From assembly GCA_002397155.1 (NCBI GenBank), contig DGZR01000067.1, positions 34,955 to 50,818 of the forward strand: a stretch of 15,864 nt of DNA, in the 5' to 3' direction. Positions 6,885 through 14,509 of the stretch are shown in pieces. Made by a program: the position numbers and the translations under genes. Each line of letters opens with the position of its first letter. Position 1 is the first letter of the stretch. The notes under the pieces were generated by a model. That model worked only from the letters and a program-made list of their open reading frames with translations. It ran no database searches and was not told the origin of the DNA. Source of the stretch: Firmicutes bacterium UBA4975 (GTDB taxonomy: Bacteria; Bacillota; Proteinivoracia; UBA4975).

Positions 6885-6910
6885 AACTAATTAAAAAAGG
6901 GGGAAAACCC

Positions 6911-8362
6911 GTGAAAAAAATCCTCGATGTCGCCCTGACCTTTGACGACATCCTTTTGGTCCCGGCCAAGTCCTCTGTCTTGCCCAGCCAGGTCAAGCTC
7001 GGCACCCAACTGACCCGGAATATTAAGACCAACATACCCCTGCTCAGCGCCGGCATGGACACCGTCACCGAGGCGCGTATGGCTATCTCCCTGGCCCGGG
7101 AGGGGGGTATCGGCATCATTCACAAAAACCTGTCTATTGAGGAACAGGCCAAGCAGGTCGACATGGTAAAGCGCTCGGAACACGGGGTAATCACTAATCC
7201 CTTTTCCCTTGAACCCGAGGCTACAGTCCGGGAAGCCGACGCCTTGATGGCCCGGTACCGCATATCCGGAGTGCCGATAGTGCGGGGTCCCCGGCTGGTG
7301 GGCATTGTCACTAACCGGGACATCCGCTTTGAAACAGACTTTGACCGCCGGGTTTCGGAAATAATGACCAGCAAGAACTTGGTGACCGCCCCCGTGGGCA
7401 CAACTTTGGACCAGGCCCGGGAGATTTTGGCCGCCCATAAGATCGAAAAGCTGCCCCTGGTCGACGCTGACTTCAACTTGAGGGGCCTGATTACCATTAA
7501 GGATATTGAAAAGGCTCGGACCTATCCCAATTCTGCCCGGGATAAACAGGGCCGCTTGTTGGTGGGGGCCGCCGTAGGCGTGACGCCGGACACCCTGCAA
7601 AGGGCCTCGGCCTTGGCGGCGGCCAGGGCCGATGTCCTGGTGGTGGATACGGCCCACGGCCACTCCCGGGGGGTACTGGAGACTGTCAGACTGCTAAAAA
7701 GGGAACTGCCGGCGGTGGAAATTGTCGCCGGCAATGTGGCTACGGCGGAGGGAACTCGAGATCTGATTGCCGCCGGGGCCGACGCCGTCAAAGTGGGAAT
7801 CGGGCCCGGCTCGATCTGCACAACCCGGGTGGTCGCCGGAGTGGGGGTGCCCCAGGTCACCGCGATAATCAACTGCGCCGAGGGGGCCCGGGGCTCCGGC
7901 GTGCCAATAATTGCCGATGGCGGGATTAAGTATTCCGGGGACTTGGTGAAAGCGATCGCCGCCGGGGCGGATACGGTAATGGTCGGCAGCCTTTTGGCGG
8001 GGACCGAAGAAAGCCCCGGAGCAGTGGAGATTTTCCAGGGCCGCAGCTACAAGGTTTATCGGGGAATGGGTTCAATCGGCGCCATGCGGGCGGGAAGCAG
8101 AGACCGGTACTTCCAGTCTGACCAGCAAAAGTTGGTGCCCGAAGGAATTGAGGGCCGGGTACCCTACAAGGGTCCGGCGGCCGACGCCATCTACCAGTTA
8201 ATTGGCGGCTTGCGGGCGGGGATGGGTTATTGCGGCGCTCCGGATATCGGCGCCCTGCAAAAAGCCCAATTTGTCCAGATAACTAACGCCGGCCTGCAAG
8301 AAAGCCATCCCCACGATGTCCATATCACCGCCGAGGCACCAAACTACGCTAAATTGACATAG
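6911..8362 (+). CDS. guaB: Inosine-5'-monophosphate dehydrogenase
   Basis: IMP dehydrogenase, 483 aa, catalyses the NAD-dependent oxidation of IMP to XMP, the committed step of GMP synthesis. The N-terminal TFDDILLVPAKS and AGMDTVTEARMA segments are hallmark. A tandem CBS (Bateman) module inserted at about residues 95-205 is intact (GIVTNRDIRF, LITIKDIEKA). The catalytic loop GIGPGSICTTRV places the nucleophile at Cys303. The phosphate-binding ADGGIKYSGD and the GSLLAGTEESPG segments follow, then a flap EGIEGRVPYKG with the conserved Arg/Tyr. GTG 6911 is the start, with AAGGGGG (6897-6903) 7 bases upstream. It has its own promoter, and the next gene probably does too. Confidence 0.98.
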   Translation: MKKILDVALTFDDILLVPAKSSVLPSQVKLGTQLTRNIKTNIPLLSAGMDTVTEARMAISLAREGGIGIIHKNLSIEEQAKQVDMVKRSEHGVITNPFSLEPEATVREADALMARYRISGVPIVRGPRLVGIVTNRDIRFETDFDRRVSEIMTSKNLVTAPVGTTLDQAREILAAHKIEKLPLVDADFNLRGLITIKDIEKARTYPNSARDKQGRLLVGAAVGVTPDTLQRASALAAARADVLVVDTAHGHSRGVLETVRLLKRELPAVEIVAGNVATAEGTRDLIAAGADAVKVGIGPGSICTTRVVAGVGVPQVTAIINCAEGARGSGVPIIADGGIKYSGDLVKAIAAGADTVMVGSLLAGTEESPGAVEIFQGRSYKVYRGMGSIGAMRAGSRDRYFQSDQQKLVPEGIEGRVPYKGPAADAIYQLIGGLRAGMGYCGAPDIGALQKAQFVQITNAGLQESHPHDVHITAEAPNYAKLT

Positions 8363-8381
8363 TCTGTCTGTGGGGAATAAT
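8354..8381 (+). promoter_or_regulatory. Sigma-A-like promoter before gin, overlapping the end of guaB
   Basis: A perfect TTGACA (8354-8359) is formed by the last two sense codons of guaB, and AATAAT (8376-8381) lies 16 bases downstream. It could drive gin in vegetative cells. A less clear GAATA (8375-8379) with GGGGAAAATA (8393-8402) recalls sigma-F/sigma-G boxes, but its 13-base spacing is short and the match is weak. Confidence 0.5.
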
Positions 8382-8436
8382 CAGTTAAGAGTGGGGAAAA
8401 TAGTACTAGACTTTTTCTTTGGGGGTGGTGAGGGGC

Positions 8437-8613
8437 TTGGACCCGGAAATGAGGCAGTGCTGCATCTGCGGTTTTGTTGGCCCGGACAGTGTCCGGCTTG
8501 CCGCGGGCTGCATCTGTCCTAAGTGCCTTGAACTGATAAGCGCCACCGAGGTGGACGATCCCAAGTACGGGTTTTTTGTCGCCAAACTAAAAGAACTTTG
8601 GCAGGCGGGGTAA
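8437..8613 (+). CDS. gin: Anti-sigma-G factor Gin (CsfB) family
   Basis: A small zinc-binding protein (58 aa from TTG 8437) matching the Gin/CsfB family, which in B. subtilis binds and restrains sigma-G (and sigma-E) during endospore development. It has paired CxxC motifs, Cys8-Cys11 (with an adjacent Cys9) and Cys27-Cys30, and the family's C-terminal signature, here DDPKYGFFVAKLKELW. B. subtilis Gin ends in a DPDYAFYVKKLK-type segment. The start is uncertain among TTG 8419, TTG 8437 and ATG 8449; a G-rich tract at 8421-8435 overlaps the first two. Position before yaaO-tmk matches B. subtilis csfB. The last four bases of sense sequence form the base of the following terminator. Confidence 0.85.
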   Translation: MDPEMRQCCICGFVGPDSVRLAAGCICPKCLELISATEVDDPKYGFFVAKLKELWQAG

Positions 8614-8641
8614 AGGCAAATTGCCTTTACCCCTTTTTTTT
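8607..8641 (+). terminator. Intrinsic terminator after gin
   Basis: GGGGTAAAGGC (8607-8617), loop AAATT, GCCTTTACCCC (8623-8633): a perfect 11-bp stem followed by eight T. The stem includes the gin stop codon. The descending arm also supplies the -35 box of the next promoter. Confidence 0.92.
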
Positions 8642-8650
8642 ATGTATAAT
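8621..8650 (+). promoter_or_regulatory. Sigma-A promoter of the yaaO-tmk-...-rsmI operon
   Basis: TTGCCT (8621-8626) inside the terminator stem and a perfect TATAAT (8645-8650) are 18 bases apart. It is placed 31 bases before the decarboxylase start codon. Confidence 0.65.
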
Positions 8651-8681
8651 AATAGGAAATAGATGAAAAGGATTTTGCGCG

Positions 8682-10004
8682 ATGGAACTGAGAAGGAAAA
8701 TGGCCCAGCTGGCAAGTAAGGACAGATTCTCCTTCCATATGCCCGGCCACAAGGGCAGGTTTCCCGGTCTTTTTGGCCAGTACGACCCAACAGAATTGCC
8801 CGGGCTGGACAATCTCCACGACCCCCGAAATACTCTCAAGGACGCCCAGGACCGGGTGGCGGAAATTTACGGGGCGGCCAAGACCTTTTTTCTCGTCAAC
8901 GGCAGCAGCGGAGGAATAATGGCGGCCATAACTGCCCTAGTCCGCCCCGGGGAGCTAGTGCTGACGCCCCGCAACTGCCACAAATCGGTGTTGGCGGGAC
9001 TGATTCTCAGCGGGGCCATGCCCCTCTGGGTCGATCAGACTCTGTGCCCCACCCTGGGCCATTGGCTGCCGCCGACGGCGGCCGCCCTGGAAGGGGCCCT
9101 GGCACCCTCAATAAGAGCCGCTATTCTGACCAGTCCGGACTACTACGGCTATGTCCCGGACTTGGCCAGCTTTATCGGGGCCTGCAAGAAAAGGGCTACT
9201 TACCTCATTGTCGACGAGGCCCATGGCGCCCACCTGCACTGGGGCCACGGCTTGGGGCTCCCCCCCAGCGCTCTGCCCCTCGGGGCGGACCTCGTCGTGC
9301 AAAGTCCCCACAAGACCCTGCCGGCCCTCACCCAGTCCGCCTGGCTTCATGTGAAAAACCCCGCTCTGGCGGGGCCGCTGCAGGAAACGCTGAACATACT
9401 GCACACTACCAGCCCCAGCTACCTCCTCCTGCGCTCCTTGGAGTTTGCCGGGACCTGGGCCGACACCTGGGGCGCCGCTGCCCTTCGTCGCCTTTATTAC
9501 TTGGCAAAAGCCCTGTCCTTGAGGAGCAGCCAATTGGGACTGGAGCTCCCCTTGGCAAGAAATCGGGATTGGAGCAAGTTCCTCCTGCCCCGGCGGCGGG
9601 GAACCGAGGCCTTGCTGCGCAGCCGGGGTATCTACCCGGAATTGGTTCAGGGGAATCTGGTGCTCTTCATGCTGACTATGGCCGACGCCCTGGCACCCGC
9701 GGGAATCGCCGCCCTCTACGCCCTTTTGCCTTCCTTGGCGGCCCTCTCTCCCATGGCTTCGGAAAAGATAAGCCCGCCCCCCTTTCCCCGCCAGGAAATT
9801 ACCCCCCGGGAGGCCTGGGAAAAGCCGGGGCAGAGAGTGCCCCTGGCCCGGGCCCGGGGCCGGATCAGCCGGCAAGTGCTGGCCCCATATCCGCCGGGGA
9901 CGATGCTGCTCTGCCCCGGCCAAAGGCTGGAAACTGAACATGTCGAGTACTTGCTGGACTTGCAGGCGAAGAAGGTGATTCCCAGTTGGCTGGAAGTGAT
10001 CTAA
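8682..10004 (+). CDS. yaaO: Orn/Lys/Arg decarboxylase family PLP enzyme (YaaO-type)
   Basis: A 440-aa fold-type I pyridoxal-phosphate enzyme of the basic amino acid decarboxylase group. Visible signatures are FHMPGHKGR at residues 18-26, VNGSSGGIMAAI at about 72-83, the PLP-ring-contacting VDEAHGAH at 177-184 and the Schiff-base lysine in QSPHKTLPALTQ (Lys211). A C-terminal domain with ITPREAWE and PYPPGTMLLCPG follows. It is somewhat shorter than B. subtilis YaaO/SpeA. Relatives decarboxylate arginine, lysine or ornithine for polyamine synthesis, but the substrate of the tmk-linked members is not clear and I do not assign one. ATG 8682 has AAAGGA 9 bases upstream. It overlaps tmk by 19 bases. 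Location next to gin and tmk is conserved synteny with Bacillus. Confidence 0.9.
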   Translation: MELRRKMAQLASKDRFSFHMPGHKGRFPGLFGQYDPTELPGLDNLHDPRNTLKDAQDRVAEIYGAAKTFFLVNGSSGGIMAAITALVRPGELVLTPRNCHKSVLAGLILSGAMPLWVDQTLCPTLGHWLPPTAAALEGALAPSIRAAILTSPDYYGYVPDLASFIGACKKRATYLIVDEAHGAHLHWGHGLGLPPSALPLGADLVVQSPHKTLPALTQSAWLHVKNPALAGPLQETLNILHTTSPSYLLLRSLEFAGTWADTWGAAALRRLYYLAKALSLRSSQLGLELPLARNRDWSKFLLPRRRGTEALLRSRGIYPELVQGNLVLFMLTMADALAPAGIAALYALLPSLAALSPMASEKISPPPFPRQEITPREAWEKPGQRVPLARARGRISRQVLAPYPPGTMLLCPGQRLETEHVEYLLDLQAKKVIPSWLEVI

Positions 10005-10630
10005 AGGGTCTCTTTATCGTCCTGGAGGGCCTGGACGGCTGCGGTAAATCCACCCAGGCTGAACTGCTTTCTGATTTTTTTGCCCGGCGGGGGATAAGAT
10101 ATCTTCATGTCCGGGAGCCCGGGGGGACCTCTCTCGGCGATAAACTGCGGCAAATCCTCTTAGACCCCCAAACTGTCCTCACCCGCTGGGGTGAAGTGCT
10201 TCTGCTCGCGGCCGCCCGGGCCCAACTGGTCCAGGACTTGGTCCGGCCCGCCCTAGCTCGGGGAGAAATCGTCATCAGCGACCGTTCCTTATTTTCCAGC
10301 TTGGCCTACCAGGGATATGGCCTGGGCCAGGATGTGGAGCTAGTAAAGAGAGTAAACCTGGAAGCGGTGGAGGGACTGCTGCCCGACCTGACGTTTTTCT
10401 TGGAGGTAGAAGCAGGTGTCGGCCTGGCCCGGCAGGCCACCCGCCGGGGACTGGATAGAATCGAACAACGGGATGAAGGGTTTTTTCAGCGGGTTGTGGA
10501 AGGGTACCGGCAGCTAGCCCGGGACTACGATTTTGTCAGATTGGACGGCACTTTGCCGGTTGAGGTTGTGCACGAGCAGATTCTGACTATTTTGCAAGGC
10601 AAATTGAGGGAGGAGCAAGAAGATGAATAA
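9986..10630 (+). CDS. tmk: Thymidylate kinase
   Basis: dTMP kinase, 214 aa, phosphorylates dTMP to dTDP for DNA synthesis. Motifs: P-loop EGLDGCGKST at residues 14-23, REPGGT at 43-48, the DR(S) motif ISDRSLFSSLAYQG at about 97-110, and a lid region with RQATRRGLDRIEQRD. TTG at 9986 is the chosen start: AAGGTG at 9971-9976 lies about 9 bases upstream, and it leaves the usual short N-terminus before the first strand GLFIVLEG. It overlaps the decarboxylase end by 19 bases and darA by 8, so it is translated as part of the operon. Confidence 0.96.
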   Translation: MAGSDLKGLFIVLEGLDGCGKSTQAELLSDFFARRGIRYLHVREPGGTSLGDKLRQILLDPQTVLTRWGEVLLLAAARAQLVQDLVRPALARGEIVISDRSLFSSLAYQGYGLGQDVELVKRVNLEAVEGLLPDLTFFLEVEAGVGLARQATRRGLDRIEQRDEGFFQRVVEGYRQLARDYDFVRLDGTLPVEVVHEQILTILQGKLREEQEDE

Positions 10631-10955
10631 ACTGGTTATTGCCGTCATTCAGGATAAAGACAGCGTCAAGCTGATGGAGACTTTAGTGGACAAGGGATAC
10701 CGGGCCACGCGATTAGCCAGCACCGGCGGCTTTCTCAAGGCGGGCAACACCACAATGCTCATTGGAGTAAACAGGGAGCAGGCGGAGGAAGTGGTCTCGA
10801 TAATCCGCGCTGTCTGCCAGTCCCGGGAAAAAATCGTCACCACCATGTCCCCCATCGGGGGAGCGGTGGAGTCCTATGTTCCCTATCCCGTGGAAGTCAT
10901 AGTCGGGGGCGCCACCATCTTTGTCTTGGATGTGGAGAGGTTTGAACAAGTATAA
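10623..10955 (+). CDS. darA: Cyclic-di-AMP receptor, PII-like (DarA/PstA, YaaQ)
   Basis: A 110-aa PII-like protein of the YaaQ family, a trimeric cytosolic receptor for cyclic di-AMP in Firmicutes. Its downstream role is not settled. Family signatures are present: TRLASTGGFLKAGNTTMLIG (the ligand-binding TGGFLxxGNTT stretch) and a C-terminal SYVPYPVEVIVGGATIFVL. Length matches B. subtilis DarA (109 aa). ATG 10623 overlaps the tmk stop by 8 bases, with GGAGGAG about 8 bases upstream. Its place between tmk and holB is the same as in Bacillus; yaaR, which follows it there, is absent. Confidence 0.96.
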   Translation: MNKLVIAVIQDKDSVKLMETLVDKGYRATRLASTGGFLKAGNTTMLIGVNREQAEEVVSIIRAVCQSREKIVTTMSPIGGAVESYVPYPVEVIVGGATIFVLDVERFEQV

Positions 10956-11898
10956 TACCCCAGGATTTTTGGGCAACGGGGGCATGGTGGCCGGGCTTTT
11001 TGCCCGAATTGAAAGGGACAACCTGGCCCAGACCGTGCTCTTTACCGGCCCCGAAGGCAGCGGCAAAAAGACCCTGGCGGCTCGGGTGGCGCAAAAACTC
11101 CTCTGTCCCGAGACCTGCGGCCGCTGTCCAAGCTGTAAAATGCTGGCCAAGGGCATCCATCCCGACTACCTGCTGCTAGGCCCCGACGGCGATTCGCTAA
11201 AACTGGAACAGGCCCAGCAACTTAAGGCTTTTCTCTCTTCCCCGCCCAGCCTGGCTTCTCGGAAAGTCGCCGTCTTGGCTCAGTGCCAGCGGCTTACTGT
11301 GGAGGCCGCCAACAGCCTTCTCAAAGTGCTGGAAGAACCGCCTTCTCCTTCTTACTGCTTGCTCACGGCGGACAGCGCCGCCGACGTGCTGGCCACCCTG
11401 GTCTCTCGCAGTCAAGTGTTTGCTTTAGCTCCCCTGCCCCGGGATACGGTGGCCGAAGTTCTAAAGGGCAAGAAACTTTCCGCCGACCAGACCTGGTTCT
11501 TGCTGGAGTATTCCCAGGGCATTTTGGGCCGGGCTTTGAGCCTGTCGGCGGATGGAGACTTTTGGCAAAGGAGGGAGGAGATTGCCTTGGCGGTCCCGGA
11601 AATCCTGGCCGGACGTGGCGATCCGTTGCTAGCCGCCGAGGGCTGGCAGGACAGCCCCGAGTCCTTGGCTCTCCTTGAGTTTTGGTTGCGAGATCTGGTC
11701 TTGCTCCAGGCGGTCCCGGATTTTACCCCGGCCAACAGAGATTACGGGGGGGCCCTAGCCCAATGTCTGGCTGTTTGCCCCGCCAAAAAAAGCAGGGCCC
11801 TTTTGGACCAATGCCAACGGGCCCGGGAATACCTGCAGGCCAGGTGCAATGCCCGGCTGGTCTTTGACTGTCTCGCCTTAATGATGTGGGAGGTATGA
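10930..11898 (+). CDS. holB: DNA polymerase III subunit delta'
   Basis: Delta' subunit of the clamp loader, about 322 aa. AAA+ features: the VLFTGPEGSGKKT P-loop at about residues 36-48, a four-cysteine zinc module (Cys59, 63, 66, 69 in the segment CPETCGRCPSCK), VEAANSLLKVLEEPP at about 124-138 and the sensor/SRC-type segment LVSRSQVF, where the usual Cys of SRC is Ser. A helical C-terminal collar follows. The start is unsure. ATG 10930 overlaps darA by 26 bases and has no clear ribosome-binding site; TTG 10942 has GGAGAGG almost touching it, and ATG 10984 is only just before the first conserved helix. The downstream gene ricT starts 3 bases after its stop. Confidence 0.92.
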   Translation: MWRGLNKYNTPGFLGNGGMVAGLFARIERDNLAQTVLFTGPEGSGKKTLAARVAQKLLCPETCGRCPSCKMLAKGIHPDYLLLGPDGDSLKLEQAQQLKAFLSSPPSLASRKVAVLAQCQRLTVEAANSLLKVLEEPPSPSYCLLTADSAADVLATLVSRSQVFALAPLPRDTVAEVLKGKKLSADQTWFLLEYSQGILGRALSLSADGDFWQRREEIALAVPEILAGRGDPLLAAEGWQDSPESLALLEFWLRDLVLLQAVPDFTPANRDYGGALAQCLAVCPAKKSRALLDQCQRAREYLQARCNARLVFDCLALMMWEV

Positions 11899-11901
11899 GC
11901 A

Positions 11902-12720
11902 ATGGAAAAATACACGGTGACCGGCGTTCGCTTTAAAGACGCCGGGAAAATATACTACTTTAATCCCGAACAGCTTGAACTGACCGAAGGCGCCCCGGTG
12001 ATTGTGGAGACGGTGCGGGGGGTGGAATTTGGCTGGGTCGTCGTGCCGCCAAAGATTGTTTCCGGCGACGAGGTCGTCCTGCCCTTAAAACGGGTGGTGC
12101 GGGTAGCGCAAAAGGAGGACTTGGAAAAGCTCAAGGAAAATCAAGAACGGGCCCGGGAAGCCCTGGGGATATGCGCGGATAAGATAGAAAAGCACGGCCT
12201 GAGCATGCGCCTCGTCGACGCCGAATACACCTTTGACAACTCAAAAGTCATTTTCTACTTTACCGCCGACGGCCGCATCGATTTCCGCAACCTGGTAAAA
12301 GACTTGGCTTCGGTGTTTAAAACCCGGATTGAGCTGAGGCAGATCGGGGTGCGGGACGAAGCGAAAATGCTGGGGGGACTGGGCAATTGCGGCCGGCCGC
12401 TTTGCTGTTCGACTTTTCTCAACGAGTTTGAACCGGTGTCGATCAGAATGGCCAAGGATCAAAGCCTTTCCCTCAATCCCACCAAGATATCCGGAGTCTG
12501 CGGCCGTCTCATGTGCTGCCTGCGCTTTGAATCCGAGCATTACCAGCGGGCGCGCAAATGCTTGCCTAGCGTGGGCTCCACTATGGACACCGCCAAGGGC
12601 CCGGGCCGGGTGGTCGAAGTAAACGTCCTCAAGGGCCAGGTTCGCGTTCAGTTGCATGAAGACGGCACTCTCATAGACCTGCCCGTCAACTGTCAAGGCG
12701 GAGACCAGGATAATGGATAA
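11902..12720 (+). CDS. ricT: PSP1-domain protein RicT (YaaT), Y-complex subunit
   Basis: A 272-aa PSP1-domain protein. In B. subtilis RicT (YaaT) forms the RicAFT complex with RicA and RicF, which binds [4Fe-4S] clusters, promotes RNase Y-dependent mRNA maturation and affects sporulation, competence and biofilm formation. The two cysteine clusters that mark this protein are intact: NCGRPLCC (Cys163, 168, 169) and VCGRLMCC (Cys200, 205, 206). The N-terminal part (FGWVV, LPLKRVVRVAQ) and the PSP1 core (LGGLGNCGRPLCCSTFLNEF) are typical. ATG 11902 has GGGAGG (11888-11893) 8 bases upstream. The end overlaps yabA by 8 bases. The ricA and ricF genes are not in the window. Confidence 0.95.
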   Translation: MEKYTVTGVRFKDAGKIYYFNPEQLELTEGAPVIVETVRGVEFGWVVVPPKIVSGDEVVLPLKRVVRVAQKEDLEKLKENQERAREALGICADKIEKHGLSMRLVDAEYTFDNSKVIFYFTADGRIDFRNLVKDLASVFKTRIELRQIGVRDEAKMLGGLGNCGRPLCCSTFLNEFEPVSIRMAKDQSLSLNPTKISGVCGRLMCCLRFESEHYQRARKCLPSVGSTMDTAKGPGRVVEVNVLKGQVRVQLHEDGTLIDLPVNCQGGDQDNG

Positions 12721-13006
12721 GGCCATTGGGAGAGTGGAGGACGCCTTGGAGCTATTCTACCAGGCAATTACCCAGTTAAAAAGAGAAGCGGGGGACCTGC
12801 GCCTAGAAGTCCAGCGCTTGGAAAAAGAAAACAAATGGCTCAGGGAACAACTGCCGGGGACGCCGGCGACTCCCGTTCCCTTTAAAGAAGGTCAAGACGC
12901 CTTGGCCCGCCTCTACTACGAGGGGTTTCATATCTGCCATCTCCAGTACGGTAATCTGCGCACCGAAGGAGATTGCCTTTTTTGCATCTCTCTTTTAAAA
13001 AAGTGA
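12713..13006 (+). CDS. yabA: Replication initiation-control protein YabA
   Basis: YabA, 97 aa, limits DnaA-dependent initiation by binding DnaA and the sliding clamp DnaN. The N-terminal half is a coiled coil (LRLEVQRLEKENKWLREQL). After a Pro-rich linker (GTPATPVPF), the C-terminal zinc module is complete: His73 and Cys75 in FHICH, and Cys88 and Cys91 in DCLFC. ATG 12713 overlaps the ricT stop. The next gene starts inside or at its end, so the three are translationally linked. Length is slightly below the B. subtilis protein (about 119 aa). Confidence 0.92.
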   Translation: MDKAIGRVEDALELFYQAITQLKREAGDLRLEVQRLEKENKWLREQLPGTPATPVPFKEGQDALARLYYEGFHICHLQYGNLRTEGDCLFCISLLKK

Positions 13007-13686
13007 TCGAGCGGATTGACGAAATTGGCGGCGGCCTGCGACTGATTCAAGAAAAAGGCGCTTTTGCCCTGGGGGCCGACGCCGTCCTCTTGTGCAAATT
13101 TGTCAGTTTAAAGAGGGGTGACCGGGTCATCGATTTGGGGACGGGAACGGGACCGATACCCCTCTTGCTTACCTTGCGAAAAAACTTAAAGAGCATCACC
13201 GCTCTAGAACTGCAGCCGGGCTTGGCGGCCCTTTGCCGCCGTTCCGTCGCCCTAAACGGTCTGGAGGAGAAAATCCAAGTGGTCGAAGGAGATATCCGCA
13301 AAGTGAGAGCCCTTTTCCCGGCGGAGTCCTACGATCTGGCAATCTGCAACCCGCCCTACCAGCCCCTGACGGGGTCCCGGCTTAGTGCAAGGAATGCTGT
13401 CGCAATCGCTCGCCACGAGCTTTGCTGCTGTCTGGAAGACGTGGCCCAGGCCTTTGCCTGGCTGGTTCGCTACGGGGGTAAAGTCGCCCTGGTCCACCGC
13501 CCCCACCGCCTGGGGGATATTTTTTATAGTTTTCGCCAAAACGGCCTGGAGGTGAAGCGGGTGCAGTTTGTCTACCCCCGGCCTCAGCGGGAGGCAAGTA
13601 TGGTCTTAGTTGAGGCGGAAAAAGGGGCTAAGCCCGGGCTTAGAACCTTGGCGCCCCTGGTACTTCGGGGAGGTGGGGAGGATTAA
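12982..13686 (+). CDS. yabB: tRNA1(Val) (adenine-37 N6)-methyltransferase family protein (YabB/TrmN6)
   Basis: A class I SAM-dependent methyltransferase, 234 aa, of the YabB/TrmN6 family that makes m6A37 in tRNA1(Val). SAM-binding motif I is VIDLGTGTGPIPLLL (about residues 49-63), motif II ITALELQP follows, and the N6-adenine catalytic motif NPPY is at 123-126 (AICNPPYQP). The family N-terminus (ERIDEIGGGLRLIQ, then GADAVLLCKF) is clear. The start is between TTG 12982 (AAGGAG 12966-12971, 10 bases upstream) and GTG 13003, which would overlap the yabA stop as GTGA but has no ribosome-binding site. The yazA GIY-YIG gene that follows in Bacillus is missing here. Confidence 0.9.
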   Translation: MHLSFKKVIERIDEIGGGLRLIQEKGAFALGADAVLLCKFVSLKRGDRVIDLGTGTGPIPLLLTLRKNLKSITALELQPGLAALCRRSVALNGLEEKIQVVEGDIRKVRALFPAESYDLAICNPPYQPLTGSRLSARNAVAIARHELCCCLEDVAQAFAWLVRYGGKVALVHRPHRLGDIFYSFRQNGLEVKRVQFVYPRPQREASMVLVEAEKGAKPGLRTLAPLVLRGGGED

Positions 13687-14509
13687 AGGAAAGCTCTACA
13701 TCTGCCCCAGCCCCTTGGGAAATCTCGAGGACATCACTTACCGGGTGGTGAGGATTCTGGGCGAAGTGGACCTGGTGGCCGCCGAGGACACCAGGCGGGC
13801 GCAAAAGCTCCTCACCCACTACGGCCTAAGTGTTCCGCTGGCTAGCTGCCACCAGCACAGCTCTTGCCAGCGTATTGAAGAATTGGTTTCGGCCTTGCTG
13901 GCCGGAAAGAGCATCGCCCTGCTGAGCGACGCCGGCACCCCCACGGTGTCCGACCCCGGCCTGTCCTTGGTAAGGGCGGCCTTGGCCAAGGGAATCGAGG
14001 TCGATCCCCTGCCCGGTCCCTGCGCGGCCATTACAGCCCTTTCCGCCAGCGGCTTTCCCCTGGCCACCTTTTCTTTTCAAGGGTTTTTGCCGAGAAAGGG
14101 TCGAGAAAAAGCGGTGTCCGCCCTGGCCGCCATTGAAGAAACAATCGTCTTTTACGAGTCCCCCCGCCGTATCGCCGCCCTGCTCGCCCTTTTAGAAAAG
14201 CACCTCCCCCAGCGAGAGGTCCTGCTGGCTCGGGAATTAACAAAAATTCACCAGCAATTGTTGCGGGGCAAGCCTGGCGAATTGCTGAACAGGGTGCGAG
14301 AAGAAAAGTTGGAAAGAGGAGAGTACACCGTCGTCCTGGGCCCGGGAGTCCAGGCCCCGCCTCCCGACGAAGACAGTGTTTTAGCTGCTGCCCAGGGTTA
14401 CCTGGCGAAAAAGATGTCCGCCCGGGATGTAGCTGACCGGTTAAGTGCGGAAACTGGACTTTCGCGCAGGCAGGTTTACGCCATTTTACATAAAAAAAAG
14501 GAACTGTGA
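13673..14509 (+). CDS. rsmI: 16S rRNA (cytidine-1402 2'-O)-methyltransferase RsmI
   Basis: RsmI (YabC), 278 aa from GTG 13673, a tetrapyrrole-methylase-fold enzyme that adds the 2'-O-methyl group on C1402 of 16S rRNA in the decoding centre. Signatures: GKLYICPSPLGNLEDITYR at residues 6-24, VAAEDTRRAQKLL at about 35-47, LLSDAGTPTVSDPG at 83-96, PLPGPCAAITALSASGFP at 112-129 and FYESPRRI at 160-167. A small helical C-terminal domain with an SRRQVY motif ends the protein. The start is not certain: GGGGAG directly abuts GTG 13673, and the family usually begins near the following KGKLY. It overlaps yabB by 14 bases and is the last gene of the operon. Confidence 0.95.
   Translation: MGRIKGKLYICPSPLGNLEDITYRVVRILGEVDLVAAEDTRRAQKLLTHYGLSVPLASCHQHSSCQRIEELVSALLAGKSIALLSDAGTPTVSDPGLSLVRAALAKGIEVDPLPGPCAAITALSASGFPLATFSFQGFLPRKGREKAVSALAAIEETIVFYESPRRIAALLALLEKHLPQREVLLARELTKIHQQLLRGKPGELLNRVREEKLERGEYTVVLGPGVQAPPPDEDSVLAAAQGYLAKKMSARDVADRLSAETGLSRRQVYAILHKKKEL

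Noticed and set aside
9044..9941. Long frames on both strands (297 and 277 codons) across the decarboxylase gene
   Set aside because: The products are Pro/Gly/Arg-rich low-complexity translations of the other frames of an intact PLP enzyme.
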